Shown here in pieces: positions 1-5,824 of a stretch of 8,649 nucleotides of DNA. The position numbers and the translations under genes were made by a program. Numbering within the stretch: the first letter of the stretch is position 1; each line of letters begins with the position of its first letter. The DNA comes from Candidatus Falkowiibacteriota bacterium (GTDB lineage: Bacteria; Patescibacteriota; Patescibacteriia; Patescibacteriales; UBA12075), in NCBI GenBank assembly GCA_030600505.1, contig JAUVLY010000030.1:1-8649 (forward strand), written 5' to 3'. Under the pieces are notes generated by a model that saw nothing but the letters and a program-made list of their open reading frames with translations, was not told where the DNA came from and searched no databases.

Positions 1-654
1 ACGCCGGGCAATGAGCCAGTCCAGGATATTGGCCCGGACAGCGCCAATATCGTATTCCAGGTAAACTCAAATGGCAGTGCTTTGGTTGAATACGGTCAGG
101 ATAATACTTATGGAAACACCGTTGCCGTAGTCGCGGTTACTGAAAACACTACCACTATAGTTAATTTAAGCGGTTTGGAATGCGATACGGCTTATCATTT
201 TCGCGTAACAGCGGAAAACATTGCCGAAGATGACAGCGACATAAGCGCTGACGCTGTTTTTAACACTTTGCCTTGCGGGATTAGCCTGGATGCCTTAACC
301 ATGACCAAGGGCGCGGCTAAAGCTAATGATACTTATACGGAAGGCTGGGAATGGCAGTTTGATATCACGGTTTGGAATCTTAATGAAACAATCTTAAAAA
401 TGAAATTTAATAGTTGGAGCGGTCCGGATGTACTGGATGCCGGAGGCAATATGCGTTTTAGCACGGATAATGGCGCTTCTTGGTTTGGGATTACTGATAA
501 CGACGCTTACCCGGCGTTAGGAGCTGATATTAGCGGGATTGACATAAACGTCACTGACCCGGGCCGACAGGTTACTGTCTTAGTGCAAATGAAAGTCCCT
601 GCTTATACTTTGACCGGCTATTATAATTCAAGCTATGGGATATTAACAGAATAA
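1..654 (+). CDS. Surface protein, C-terminal part (FN3 domain plus beta-rich module); 5' end outside window
   Basis: The frame is open from base 1 to the TAA at 652-654, so this is the last 217 codons of a longer gene. Residues about 1-88 look like a fibronectin type III domain: a buried-core pattern ending in a short ALVEYG strand, then the typical L.CDTAYHFRVTAEN strand and a closing FNTLPCG. The remaining 125 residues (GISLDALTMTKG onward, with GWEWQFDITVWNLNE and MRFSTDNGASWFG) resemble a beta-sandwich module I recall at the C-termini of large secreted CPR proteins; no enzyme motif is visible. The probable role is extracellular or cell-surface adhesion or display, by inference. A TTG at 82 could be taken as a start but would cut the FN3 domain. 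The stop is followed at once by the 55-bp repeated leader element, and a weak extended -10 for the next gene overlaps the last codons. No sorting signal or C-terminal membrane segment is seen. Confidence 0.8.
   Translation, partial: TPGNEPVQDIGPDSANIVFQVNSNGSALVEYGQDNTYGNTVAVVAVTENTTTIVNLSGLECDTAYHFRVTAENIAEDDSDISADAVFNTLPCGISLDALTMTKGAAKANDTYTEGWEWQFDITVWNLNETILKMKFNSWSGPDVLDAGGNMRFSTDNGASWFGITDNDAYPALGADISGIDINVTDPGRQVTVLVQMKVPAYTLTGYYNSSYGILTE
634..644 (+). promoter_or_regulatory. Weak extended -10 candidate before leader copy 1
   Basis: TATGGGATATT lies inside the last codons of the upstream gene. It aligns with the strong TATGGTATAAT before leader copy 2, at nearly the same distance (9 versus 10 bases) from the repeat. 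The hexamer GATATT matches TATAAT at only four of six bases, and I see no -35 at normal spacing. It is supported mainly by its position relative to the paralogous copy. Confidence 0.3.
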
Positions 655-708
655 ATGTTATTTTTGCTAGCGCAAAAAGCCGCGCTACGAATGCGGCACA
701 TGCGAATT
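654..708 (+). repeat. Duplicated 55-bp leader element, copy 1
   Basis: This copy matches 6732-6786 at 53 of 55 bases. It can fold two ways. Hairpin A pairs TTTTTGC (661-667) with GCAAAAA (672-678) around a TAGC loop. Hairpin B pairs GCCGCG (679-684) with TGCGGC (692-697) around a 7-base loop, extended by CGCA (671-674) with TGCG (701-704). The two share bases 671-678 and exclude each other. The stem difference between copies (A to G opposite T) keeps a wobble pair. The copy also holds a 20-codon ORF from ATG 655 to TAG 715-717. It ends 13 bases before the start of the next gene. It could be an RNA leader or a mobile palindrome; I favour a leader because both copies occupy the same place. Confidence 0.75.
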
Positions 709-721
709 AAAATATAGATAA

Positions 722-1330
722 ATGAAAAAAATTATATTAATTTTTAGTTTGTTAATGTTTGTTGCTTGCCCGGTTAGCGCTTCGGAGTTGATCGGGCAGA
801 TCAGCACTAACCCGAGTGAGCTGCCGGGACAAGGCGAAGACCCAGGGCCGCCGGACGAGCCTATGCCGCCGTCTAATGATTCCGGGGGGAGCGGCGGTTC
901 GTCAAGCCAGGGGGCAAGTTTGATTATTGATAAGCACCAAGAACAAGATGATCCTTATCAGGAAGAAATTAAAGTGCTGGGTATTAGCCACGAGCCGTAC
1001 CAGGATGGTACTTTGCTTCGCGGAAATGATAAAAAAATATATATTATTTTTGGAAAAGTAAAGAAATATATCACCGGCCTGGATGAGCTTAAGAAATATA
1101 CCGGTCAAATTATTTACAATGTTACAGATGTTGAGCTGGCAAAGTATCAGGAAAGGAAATATTTAGACAATGATTTGATTCGCGAGCAGGAGAGAGAGGA
1201 AATTTATATTATAGAGAATGGCAAGAAAAGGCATATTTTAAGTCTGGAAGAATTGCGCACGTATTATTTTGGGCAGGAAATATTTAATATTAGCGCAATA
1301 GAAATGAAGCTTATTTCTACCTCACCCTAG
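722..1330 (+). CDS. Secreted protein with two YII..GKKR-type repeats
   Basis: Residues 1-20 form a classic Sec signal peptide (MKK, hydrophobic run, cleavage near VSA-SE). Next comes a low-complexity Pro/Gly/Ser linker (about residues 29-64, rich in GEDPGPPDEP and SGGSGGSSSQG). Two related beta-rich repeats follow: TLLRGNDKKIYIIFGKVKKY..LDELKKYTGQIIYNV (about 99-136) and REEIYIIENGKKRHILSLEELRTYYFGQEIFNI (about 157-190). I recognise this repeat from CPR extracellular proteins, where it often recurs in tandem, but know no established function. Cell-wall or extracellular placement is inferred. The ATG at 722 has no Shine-Dalgarno sequence, only an AT-rich leader. The final residues LISTSP and the TAG are encoded by the REP-like palindrome that starts near 1318, so the C-terminus may have been changed by insertion of that repeat. 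Confidence 0.85.
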   Translation: MKKIILIFSLLMFVACPVSASELIGQISTNPSELPGQGEDPGPPDEPMPPSNDSGGSGGSSSQGASLIIDKHQEQDDPYQEEIKVLGISHEPYQDGTLLRGNDKKIYIIFGKVKKYITGLDELKKYTGQIIYNVTDVELAKYQERKYLDNDLIREQEREEIYIIENGKKRHILSLEELRTYYFGQEIFNISAIEMKLISTSP

Positions 1331-1354
1331 CCCTCTCCTTCGAAAGGAGAGGGG
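1318..1354 (+). repeat. REP-like palindrome overlapping a gene end
   Basis: CTCACCCTAGCCCTCTCC followed by GGAGAGGGG matches a palindrome pattern I have seen dispersed in unrelated bacterial genomes. The stem is perfect over 10 bp: CCCTCTCCTT (1331-1340) pairs with AAGGAGAGGG (1344-1353) around a CGA loop. The stop codon TAG (1328-1330) is part of the element. It is GC-rich against an AT-rich flank and has no T tract directly after it, so it is probably not the terminator of the gene. Confidence 0.65.
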
Positions 1355-1382
1355 ACGATAAAAAAGTAGAATTTTTTTAGCG

Positions 1383-1413
1383 AAAAAATTACGTAATTAT
1401 TACGTAATTTTTT
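1383..1413 (+). terminator. AT-rich hairpin with T tract, probable terminator
   Basis: This is a perfect 14-bp inverted repeat, AAAAAATTACGTAA (1383-1396) and TTACGTAATTTTTT (1400-1413), with a 3-base loop, running into further Ts. It lies after the stop at 1330 and before the promoter at 1427. The stem is weak in GC, and each arm holds the self-complementary TTACGTAA, so it may instead be a protein-binding dyad. Bases 1370-1377 (AATTTTTT) could also pair with 1383-1390 as an alternative fold. Confidence 0.5.
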
Positions 1414-1426
1414 TTGTATTATTTTT

Positions 1427-1454
1427 TTGAGAAAAGAGGCGAATATGGTATAAT
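1427..1454 (+). promoter_or_regulatory. Strong extended -10 promoter of the sensory cluster
   Basis: TTGAGA (1427-1432), a 16-base spacer, then TATAAT (1449-1454) preceded by TGG, giving TATGGTATAAT. The 15 bases CGAATATGGTATAAT (1440-1454) recur exactly at 6707-6721. The predicted transcript start near 1461 leaves a leader of about 20 bases before the ATG at 1482. Confidence 0.8.
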
Positions 1455-1481
1455 ATGAATATATAATTAAAATTAGCTATT

Positions 1482-2789
1482 ATGAAAATATCATTCAAAA
1501 TAGTCATTGTTTTATTGTTTTTAGCGGCTATACCGGTAATAATAGTGGGCTATACTTCCGTAACTACAACCAAAAATGTCGGGACAGAAATAAGCGACAT
1601 ATTGGAAGACACTTTAAACGCCCAGGCCAGGGGCAATATGGAAAATCAGGCGAAAATGCTGGCTAATCGGGTTGAGTCGCAGTTGGAGACTTACCTGAAT
1701 GATATAAAATTAATAAGCAAACACTCAGGCATACCCGGTTTAATGGTGGAGACAAAAAATACCGGCACGCTAGAGGACACCAGGAACGATCCGAATGCGG
1801 ACACAAGTGAGCAGACGGCGCGTTTTTATCCGGCTGATAAAAGCGGTTTATGGCAGAAATTGCAGGATTATTTTATAAGCATATATAATGAGAGAACCAA
1901 AGACATTGATCTGATAAGGATTTTTTATAAAAATGGGTTTGTTGTAAACGGCATGGCACTTGGCGAGGAAGATGCTAAGGACTACAAGGGAGATAAATCA
2001 TGGTTTATTGATACTATGGATCCTGACCAAACCGCTGTTGATGATTATTATGTGTCTCCTATCAGCATTGCCAGGAGGACCGACAGTCCGGCAATTAGAT
2101 ATATGACTCCGCTTGAAGTAGAAGGTGAAAGACTGGGTTTGATCGTAATTAATTTTAAGTCAAGTACAATAACGGATGCAATCCAAGCTTTTAAGTATGG
2201 CTATGCCGGCTATGCCATGTTGATTGACGCGAATTATGAAAACGCCGAAGGAAAAATAAGCGATTTTCCGGTGGTTATTTCTGAGCCAACCCTTGACGGG
2301 TCATTGTACTATATTAAAGAAGATAAAGGGGCGCCGGTAAACAAAGATAGTCTAGTGGGAAATTCTGGATTTGTGGAGTTTACCAAAAACGGCAGAAAAT
2401 GGATCAGCGCTTACCAAAAAGTTGACTGGGAAGATAAACATTGGTACGTGCTTATCAATATGCCGGAAGAAGAGATCACGGCCGTGGTTGTAAGCACCAA
2501 GGATAGTTTGGATGATACGGTTGACAGCACAAAGAATTTTTTATTGTTAATGATCACCGCGTTTCTTTTTATTATTCTTGTTGTTAGTTATTGTTTTGCA
2601 AATACATTCTCAAGCTCAATAAAGAGGTTAATAGAGGCAGGAGATAGGATCGCCCGGGGCAATTTGGACGTGGAAATCCCGGAAATAAAAAGCCGGGATG
2701 AGATTAAAGATCTGAGCAAGACAATGAATTCGCTTGTGGAAACAATAAAGTCATTAAAAAAAGAAAAAGGATCAAATAAAAAATTGTAA
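1482..2789 (+). CDS. dCache-type membrane sensor ending in HAMP, without output domain
   Basis: The 435-residue protein has an N-terminal membrane helix (about 5-24) and a large extracytoplasmic domain (about 30-348). A second membrane helix (about 350-372, NFLLLMITAFLFIILVVSY) leads into a HAMP domain (about 375-425, including RIARGNLDVEIPEIKSRDEIKDLSKTMNSL). The outer domain fits a double Cache fold: a long helix VESQLETYLNDIKLISKH, then DKSWF (171-175), DDYYVSP, and SPAIRYMTPLEVEGERLGLIVINF. Such receptors normally continue into a kinase, cyclase or methyl-accepting domain, but this one stops about 10 residues after HAMP in a Lys-rich tail. There is no sign of a frameshift, since the next gene starts 41 bases later with its own membrane anchor. 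It may act through a partner, for example the downstream kinase's HAMP (inference). Translation starts at ATG 1482 without a Shine-Dalgarno. It is the first gene of the cluster. Ligand unknown. Confidence 0.88.
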   Translation: MKISFKIVIVLLFLAAIPVIIVGYTSVTTTKNVGTEISDILEDTLNAQARGNMENQAKMLANRVESQLETYLNDIKLISKHSGIPGLMVETKNTGTLEDTRNDPNADTSEQTARFYPADKSGLWQKLQDYFISIYNERTKDIDLIRIFYKNGFVVNGMALGEEDAKDYKGDKSWFIDTMDPDQTAVDDYYVSPISIARRTDSPAIRYMTPLEVEGERLGLIVINFKSSTITDAIQAFKYGYAGYAMLIDANYENAEGKISDFPVVISEPTLDGSLYYIKEDKGAPVNKDSLVGNSGFVEFTKNGRKWISAYQKVDWEDKHWYVLINMPEEEITAVVVSTKDSLDDTVDSTKNFLLLMITAFLFIILVVSYCFANTFSSSIKRLIEAGDRIARGNLDVEIPEIKSRDEIKDLSKTMNSLVETIKSLKKEKGSNKKL

Positions 2790-2810
2790 TTACTTAATAA
2801 TTAGTATAAT
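2784..2810 (+). promoter_or_regulatory. Possible internal promoter before the PhnD-like gene
   Basis: TATAAT (2805-2810) is a perfect -10, with TTGTAA (2784-2789) at a short 15-base spacing that overlaps the stop of the upstream gene. It would start a transcript near 2817. AT-rich sequence makes chance matches likely, and read-through from 1449 could suffice. Confidence 0.35.
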
Positions 2811-2830
2811 TAAAAATAATTTACAAAAGT

Positions 2831-3802
2831 ATGGCTACAAGTAAAAAATTAATCATTATTGTTCTCGGCGTAGGCATAATGTGCCTTATTGTCGGTGGTT
2901 TTTGGCTGTTGATCCAAAGAACGGCCGATATAGCCGTGGAGACAAAACCGGTTGTGGAGCCGTCAGGGGACAAAGTGCATTACTTGGGGATCCTTCCTTT
3001 AAAAAATCCATCAACCATGCTGGAAAGATTTTCCGGCGTAGAGAAATATCTGCGCGAACAAACCGGGCTGAATATAAAACTGCGGCTTTATCCAACCAGC
3101 GGCGCGGTAGGTGGCTATTCCGCCGTAGTCAGGGATGTGGCTAATGGGGACATTAGTTTTGCTTTTTTGGCGTCGGTTACAGCCGCGCAAGCCCATGGGA
3201 TATCAGAGGGAGCGGTTGTGCCCTTTGCCTGCGCCCAAAAGTCGGGCTCTCCGGTGTATTATGGGCATGTTGCCGTGAAGCAGGATTCAAGTTATCAAAA
3301 AATTGAAGATTTAAAAGGGAAGTCAGTTTGCGGTTCCAGCAAGTCTTCAACCTCGGGCAATTTAATGCCCACGGCGTACTTGATGTCCAAAGGCATAGAA
3401 AAATACGATTATTTTAATCCTTTTGAATTTTTGGGTTCCCATGACAAGGCAGCCGAGGCGGTAATCGCCGGCACTATGGAAGCCGCCTTTATTAATGAAG
3501 CGACATTTGACGGATATAATCAGGATAAGCAACAGATCAGGTCAATTTATAAGCATCCGGCGGTTCCGGAGTTTCCTTTCTGCGTTAACACCAAAAAAGT
3601 TACACCTCAGGAGCTCGCCAAGGTTAAGGCGGCCCTGCTTAATATGCATACAAGCGATATAGACGGTGTTAAAGCAGTGGAAAAGAAATACGATAAATGG
3701 GTAGCGATTAATTGGCAGGATTATTTGGGCATCAAAGAAGCAATCGCCAATGTTCATGGACCCGTGTTTTACAATCTGGAAGAGTGGGACAAACTTAAAT
3801 AA
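2831..3802 (+). CDS. Membrane-anchored PhnD-like (phosphate/phosphonate-type) substrate-binding protein
   Basis: The 323-residue protein carries one N-terminal membrane helix (about 5-27) with no convincing lipobox, so it is probably tethered by the helix facing outward. The rest matches the PhnD/SsuA type-2 periplasmic binding fold. It opens with YLGILPLKNPSTMLERFSGVEKYL, then a DISFAFLASV strand, EDLKGKSVCGSSKSSTSGN (STSG at 173-176), GSHDKAAEAVIAG (His204), and EAAFINEATFDGY. In the PhnD family the Ser-Thr-Ser loop and the later His and acidic residues contact the phosphonate or related anion, and the Ser-Thr-Ser and His positions are retained here. No ABC permease or ATPase gene is adjacent; instead a histidine kinase starts 12 bases after the stop. 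That points to ligand sensing rather than uptake, by inference. The exact ligand (phosphate, phosphonate, phosphite or another oxyanion) cannot be read from the sequence. No Shine-Dalgarno precedes the ATG. Confidence 0.85.
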   Translation: MATSKKLIIIVLGVGIMCLIVGGFWLLIQRTADIAVETKPVVEPSGDKVHYLGILPLKNPSTMLERFSGVEKYLREQTGLNIKLRLYPTSGAVGGYSAVVRDVANGDISFAFLASVTAAQAHGISEGAVVPFACAQKSGSPVYYGHVAVKQDSSYQKIEDLKGKSVCGSSKSSTSGNLMPTAYLMSKGIEKYDYFNPFEFLGSHDKAAEAVIAGTMEAAFINEATFDGYNQDKQQIRSIYKHPAVPEFPFCVNTKKVTPQELAKVKAALLNMHTSDIDGVKAVEKKYDKWVAINWQDYLGIKEAIANVHGPVFYNLEEWDKLK

Positions 3803-3814
3803 ATATTTATTATT

Positions 3815-5713
3815 ATGGTTAGAGAATGGATAAACCGCAATCGTTTGCGGATTAAGCTGCTGATTTCCGTGATCGGAGTGGTGTTGTTATTTCTTTCAAT
3901 CTCCACTTATTTTTCCGTAAAACAAACCGGCGAGATCATATTGGAACAATTGGATATTTACGGAACTTCCTTGTCCCGGTCCTTGGCTAATTTTTGCATA
4001 GAAGACTTGCTGGCCTGGGACTACCCTTCAATTCATTCGTCAATTGTGCATATTGGCGAGCAGGATTCACAGATCATAGAGATCAAGGTTTATCATGAAG
4101 ACAAGGTCGTGGCCGAGTATTTATCCGCTGATTATCCCAAGGGAGTGGCCGAGGAGCCGGACCAGCTGACTGACGGCGCTATTGGGTATTGCGATTGCCT
4201 TACTTACAGGACTCCGGTTACGTATTATGTCCGCGCGACAGACAGGACAAGGGAACTCGGACACGTACAAATTGTTTTATCCAGGGAAAAATACGAAGTT
4301 TTTTTGGAAAAACAAATAAATCTTTTGCTTATATTGGCGCTGGTGCTTATGGTCGGAGATACGCTTTTATCCTATTGGACAGTAAAACTATTGGTTTTAA
4401 ACCCAATAAAGCGCATTGAGACCGGAGTAAAAATTATCGGCAAAGGGGACCTTAATTACCAAATTGACGTTAAGCAGGCGGACGAAATAGGCGCGCTGGC
4501 CACGGCGTTCAATAAAATGACCCATAGTTTGGAATTATCAGAGGATGAAGCTGAGGATTACAAAAAACATCTGGAAGAGAAAATTGAGGCCAGAACCGGG
4601 GAATTAAAAGAATTAACCGAAAGCCTTGAGGATAAAGTTGAAGCCAGGACCGGGGAATTGCGCAAGGAAAAAGACAAGACCAGGGCAACCTTAGTTAGCC
4701 TAACAGATGGTTTGATCGTGTTTGATAAAGAGAAAAAGATCGCTTTGATCAATCCGGCCGCGGAAATAATTTTGGGGTTAAAGGAGGGCCAGGTTATCAA
4801 TAAAAGCATTGATAAAATTCCGGGTTTCCCTAACCTGGACCGGCTTTACCAGGTGCTGGGCCGCAAGATAGCATGGACTGATAAAAAATACGAATTGGTC
4901 CTTGATAAACCGCTCAAAGGATTTTTTCAGGTATCAATTGCCCGGGTAACGGTAGAAAAGGAAGTTGTCGGCTTGATGGTGGTATTGCATGACATTACCA
5001 GGGATAAAGAAATTGACAGAATGAAGAATGAATTTATTTCTATTGCCGCCCATCAATTGCGTACCCCTTTGTCGGCCATTAAGTGGACTTTAAAAATGCT
5101 TTTGCATGGTGACATGGGGCGTATTAACAAGGAAGCCACAGAGTATATAAAAAGAGTTAACGAATCAAATGATAGGATGGTGACGCTGATCAATGATTTG
5201 CTTAATGTTTCCCGCATTGAAGAAGGCCGTTTTATTTACAACAAAAAACCGGTATCAATATTGGATATGATAAGAAAGATGGTCTCTTCATTGAACGCGA
5301 TAACTTCTAAGAAAAGAATAAAAATTTCCCTTGATTCACCAAAGCGCGCCTTGCCCAAGCTCTCGGTTGACGCGGAAAAAATGGAGCAGGCGATTCAAAA
5401 TATCATTGATAACGCCATTAGATATTCACCCAGCGGTAGTGAGATAATTGTGAGAGTAAAAGAGGCCAAGGAAGGCACGGCCAAGTTTATCCAGATTGAA
5501 GTTGAAGACCAGGGCATAGGCATTGCCGACAAAGACCAGGAGCATATGTTCGGGAAGTTTTTCCGCGGTGAAAACGCGGTCAGAACGCAGACCGAAGGAT
5601 CCGGTTTGGGCCTGTTTATCGTTAAAAACGTTATTGAGGCGCATGGCGGTAAGATCTGGTTCGATTCCAAGATGAATAAAGGTACTACATTCTATATAAA
5701 ATTACCTGTTTAA
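3815..5713 (+). CDS. Sensor histidine kinase (TM-sensor-TM-HAMP-coiled coil-PAS-HisKA-HATPase)
   Basis: This is a 632-residue membrane kinase. Membrane helix 1 spans about 13-32. The outer sensor domain (about 33-165) contains a CDC pair at 126-128. Helix 2 is about 168-190 and HAMP about 196-243. A signalling coiled coil follows with two 18-residue copies (253-270 and 271-288; shared core EARTGEL). PAS spans about 291-400. HisKA carries phospho-acceptor His413 in AAHQLRTPL. The ATPase domain has the N box NIIDNAIRYSP (529-539), G1 DQGIGIA (565-571), F box MFGKFFRGE, and G2 GSGLGL (595-600). All catalytic boxes are intact, so it should autophosphorylate. It sits 12 bases after the PhnD-like gene, which suggests co-expression and that the binding protein feeds the outer domain (inference). 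The likely acceptor is the double-receiver protein downstream. The stop TAA is the first triplet of a TAACAATTAA-type repeat. Confidence 0.95.
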   Translation: MVREWINRNRLRIKLLISVIGVVLLFLSISTYFSVKQTGEIILEQLDIYGTSLSRSLANFCIEDLLAWDYPSIHSSIVHIGEQDSQIIEIKVYHEDKVVAEYLSADYPKGVAEEPDQLTDGAIGYCDCLTYRTPVTYYVRATDRTRELGHVQIVLSREKYEVFLEKQINLLLILALVLMVGDTLLSYWTVKLLVLNPIKRIETGVKIIGKGDLNYQIDVKQADEIGALATAFNKMTHSLELSEDEAEDYKKHLEEKIEARTGELKELTESLEDKVEARTGELRKEKDKTRATLVSLTDGLIVFDKEKKIALINPAAEIILGLKEGQVINKSIDKIPGFPNLDRLYQVLGRKIAWTDKKYELVLDKPLKGFFQVSIARVTVEKEVVGLMVVLHDITRDKEIDRMKNEFISIAAHQLRTPLSAIKWTLKMLLHGDMGRINKEATEYIKRVNESNDRMVTLINDLLNVSRIEEGRFIYNKKPVSILDMIRKMVSSLNAITSKKRIKISLDSPKRALPKLSVDAEKMEQAIQNIIDNAIRYSPSGSEIIVRVKEAKEGTAKFIQIEVEDQGIGIADKDQEHMFGKFFRGENAVRTQTEGSGLGLFIVKNVIEAHGGKIWFDSKMNKGTTFYIKLPV

Positions 5714-5748
5714 CAATTAACAATTAACCGTTAACAGTTAACTTTTAA
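5711..5748 (+). repeat. Short AT-rich TTAAC/GTTAAC tandem motif
   Basis: Five to six imperfect units of TTAAC with short spacers (TAACAATTAACAATTAACC, then GTTAACAGTTAAC, then TTTTAAC) begin at the kinase stop codon. GTTAAC palindromes allow AT-rich pairing, but no stable hairpin with a T tract results. It resembles simple intergenic repeats seen in many AT-rich genomes; its role is unknown. Confidence 0.5.
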
Positions 5749-5788
5749 CCCTTGGTATTTAACCTTGATTAATGTTAATTTTTGTTTA

Positions 5789-5818
5789 TTGATAAATATA
5801 TAAGTCAATTAATATAAT
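5789..5818 (+). promoter_or_regulatory. Promoter of the double-receiver gene, possibly leaderless
   Basis: TTGATA (5789-5794), an 18-base spacer and a perfect TATAAT (5813-5818) lie in the 111-base gap after the kinase gene. The -10 ends only 6 bases before the ATG at 5825, so transcription would start at or next to the start codon, giving a leaderless mRNA. The region is very AT-rich, so this is a moderate call. Confidence 0.5.
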
Positions 5819-5824
5819 AAAAAT

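Noticed and set aside
2831..3802. Lipoprotein signal in the PhnD-like protein (Cys in the first hydrophobic run)
   Set aside because: The residues before the Cys (VGIM) do not fit a lipobox; a membrane anchor is simpler.
4558..4809. Minus-strand ORF with internal repeats
   Set aside because: It is the antisense shadow of the duplicated coiled coil of the kinase.
5711..5760. TTAAC-rich repeats as a CRISPR array
   Set aside because: Units are about 5-10 bases with no regular spacer, and no cas gene is present.
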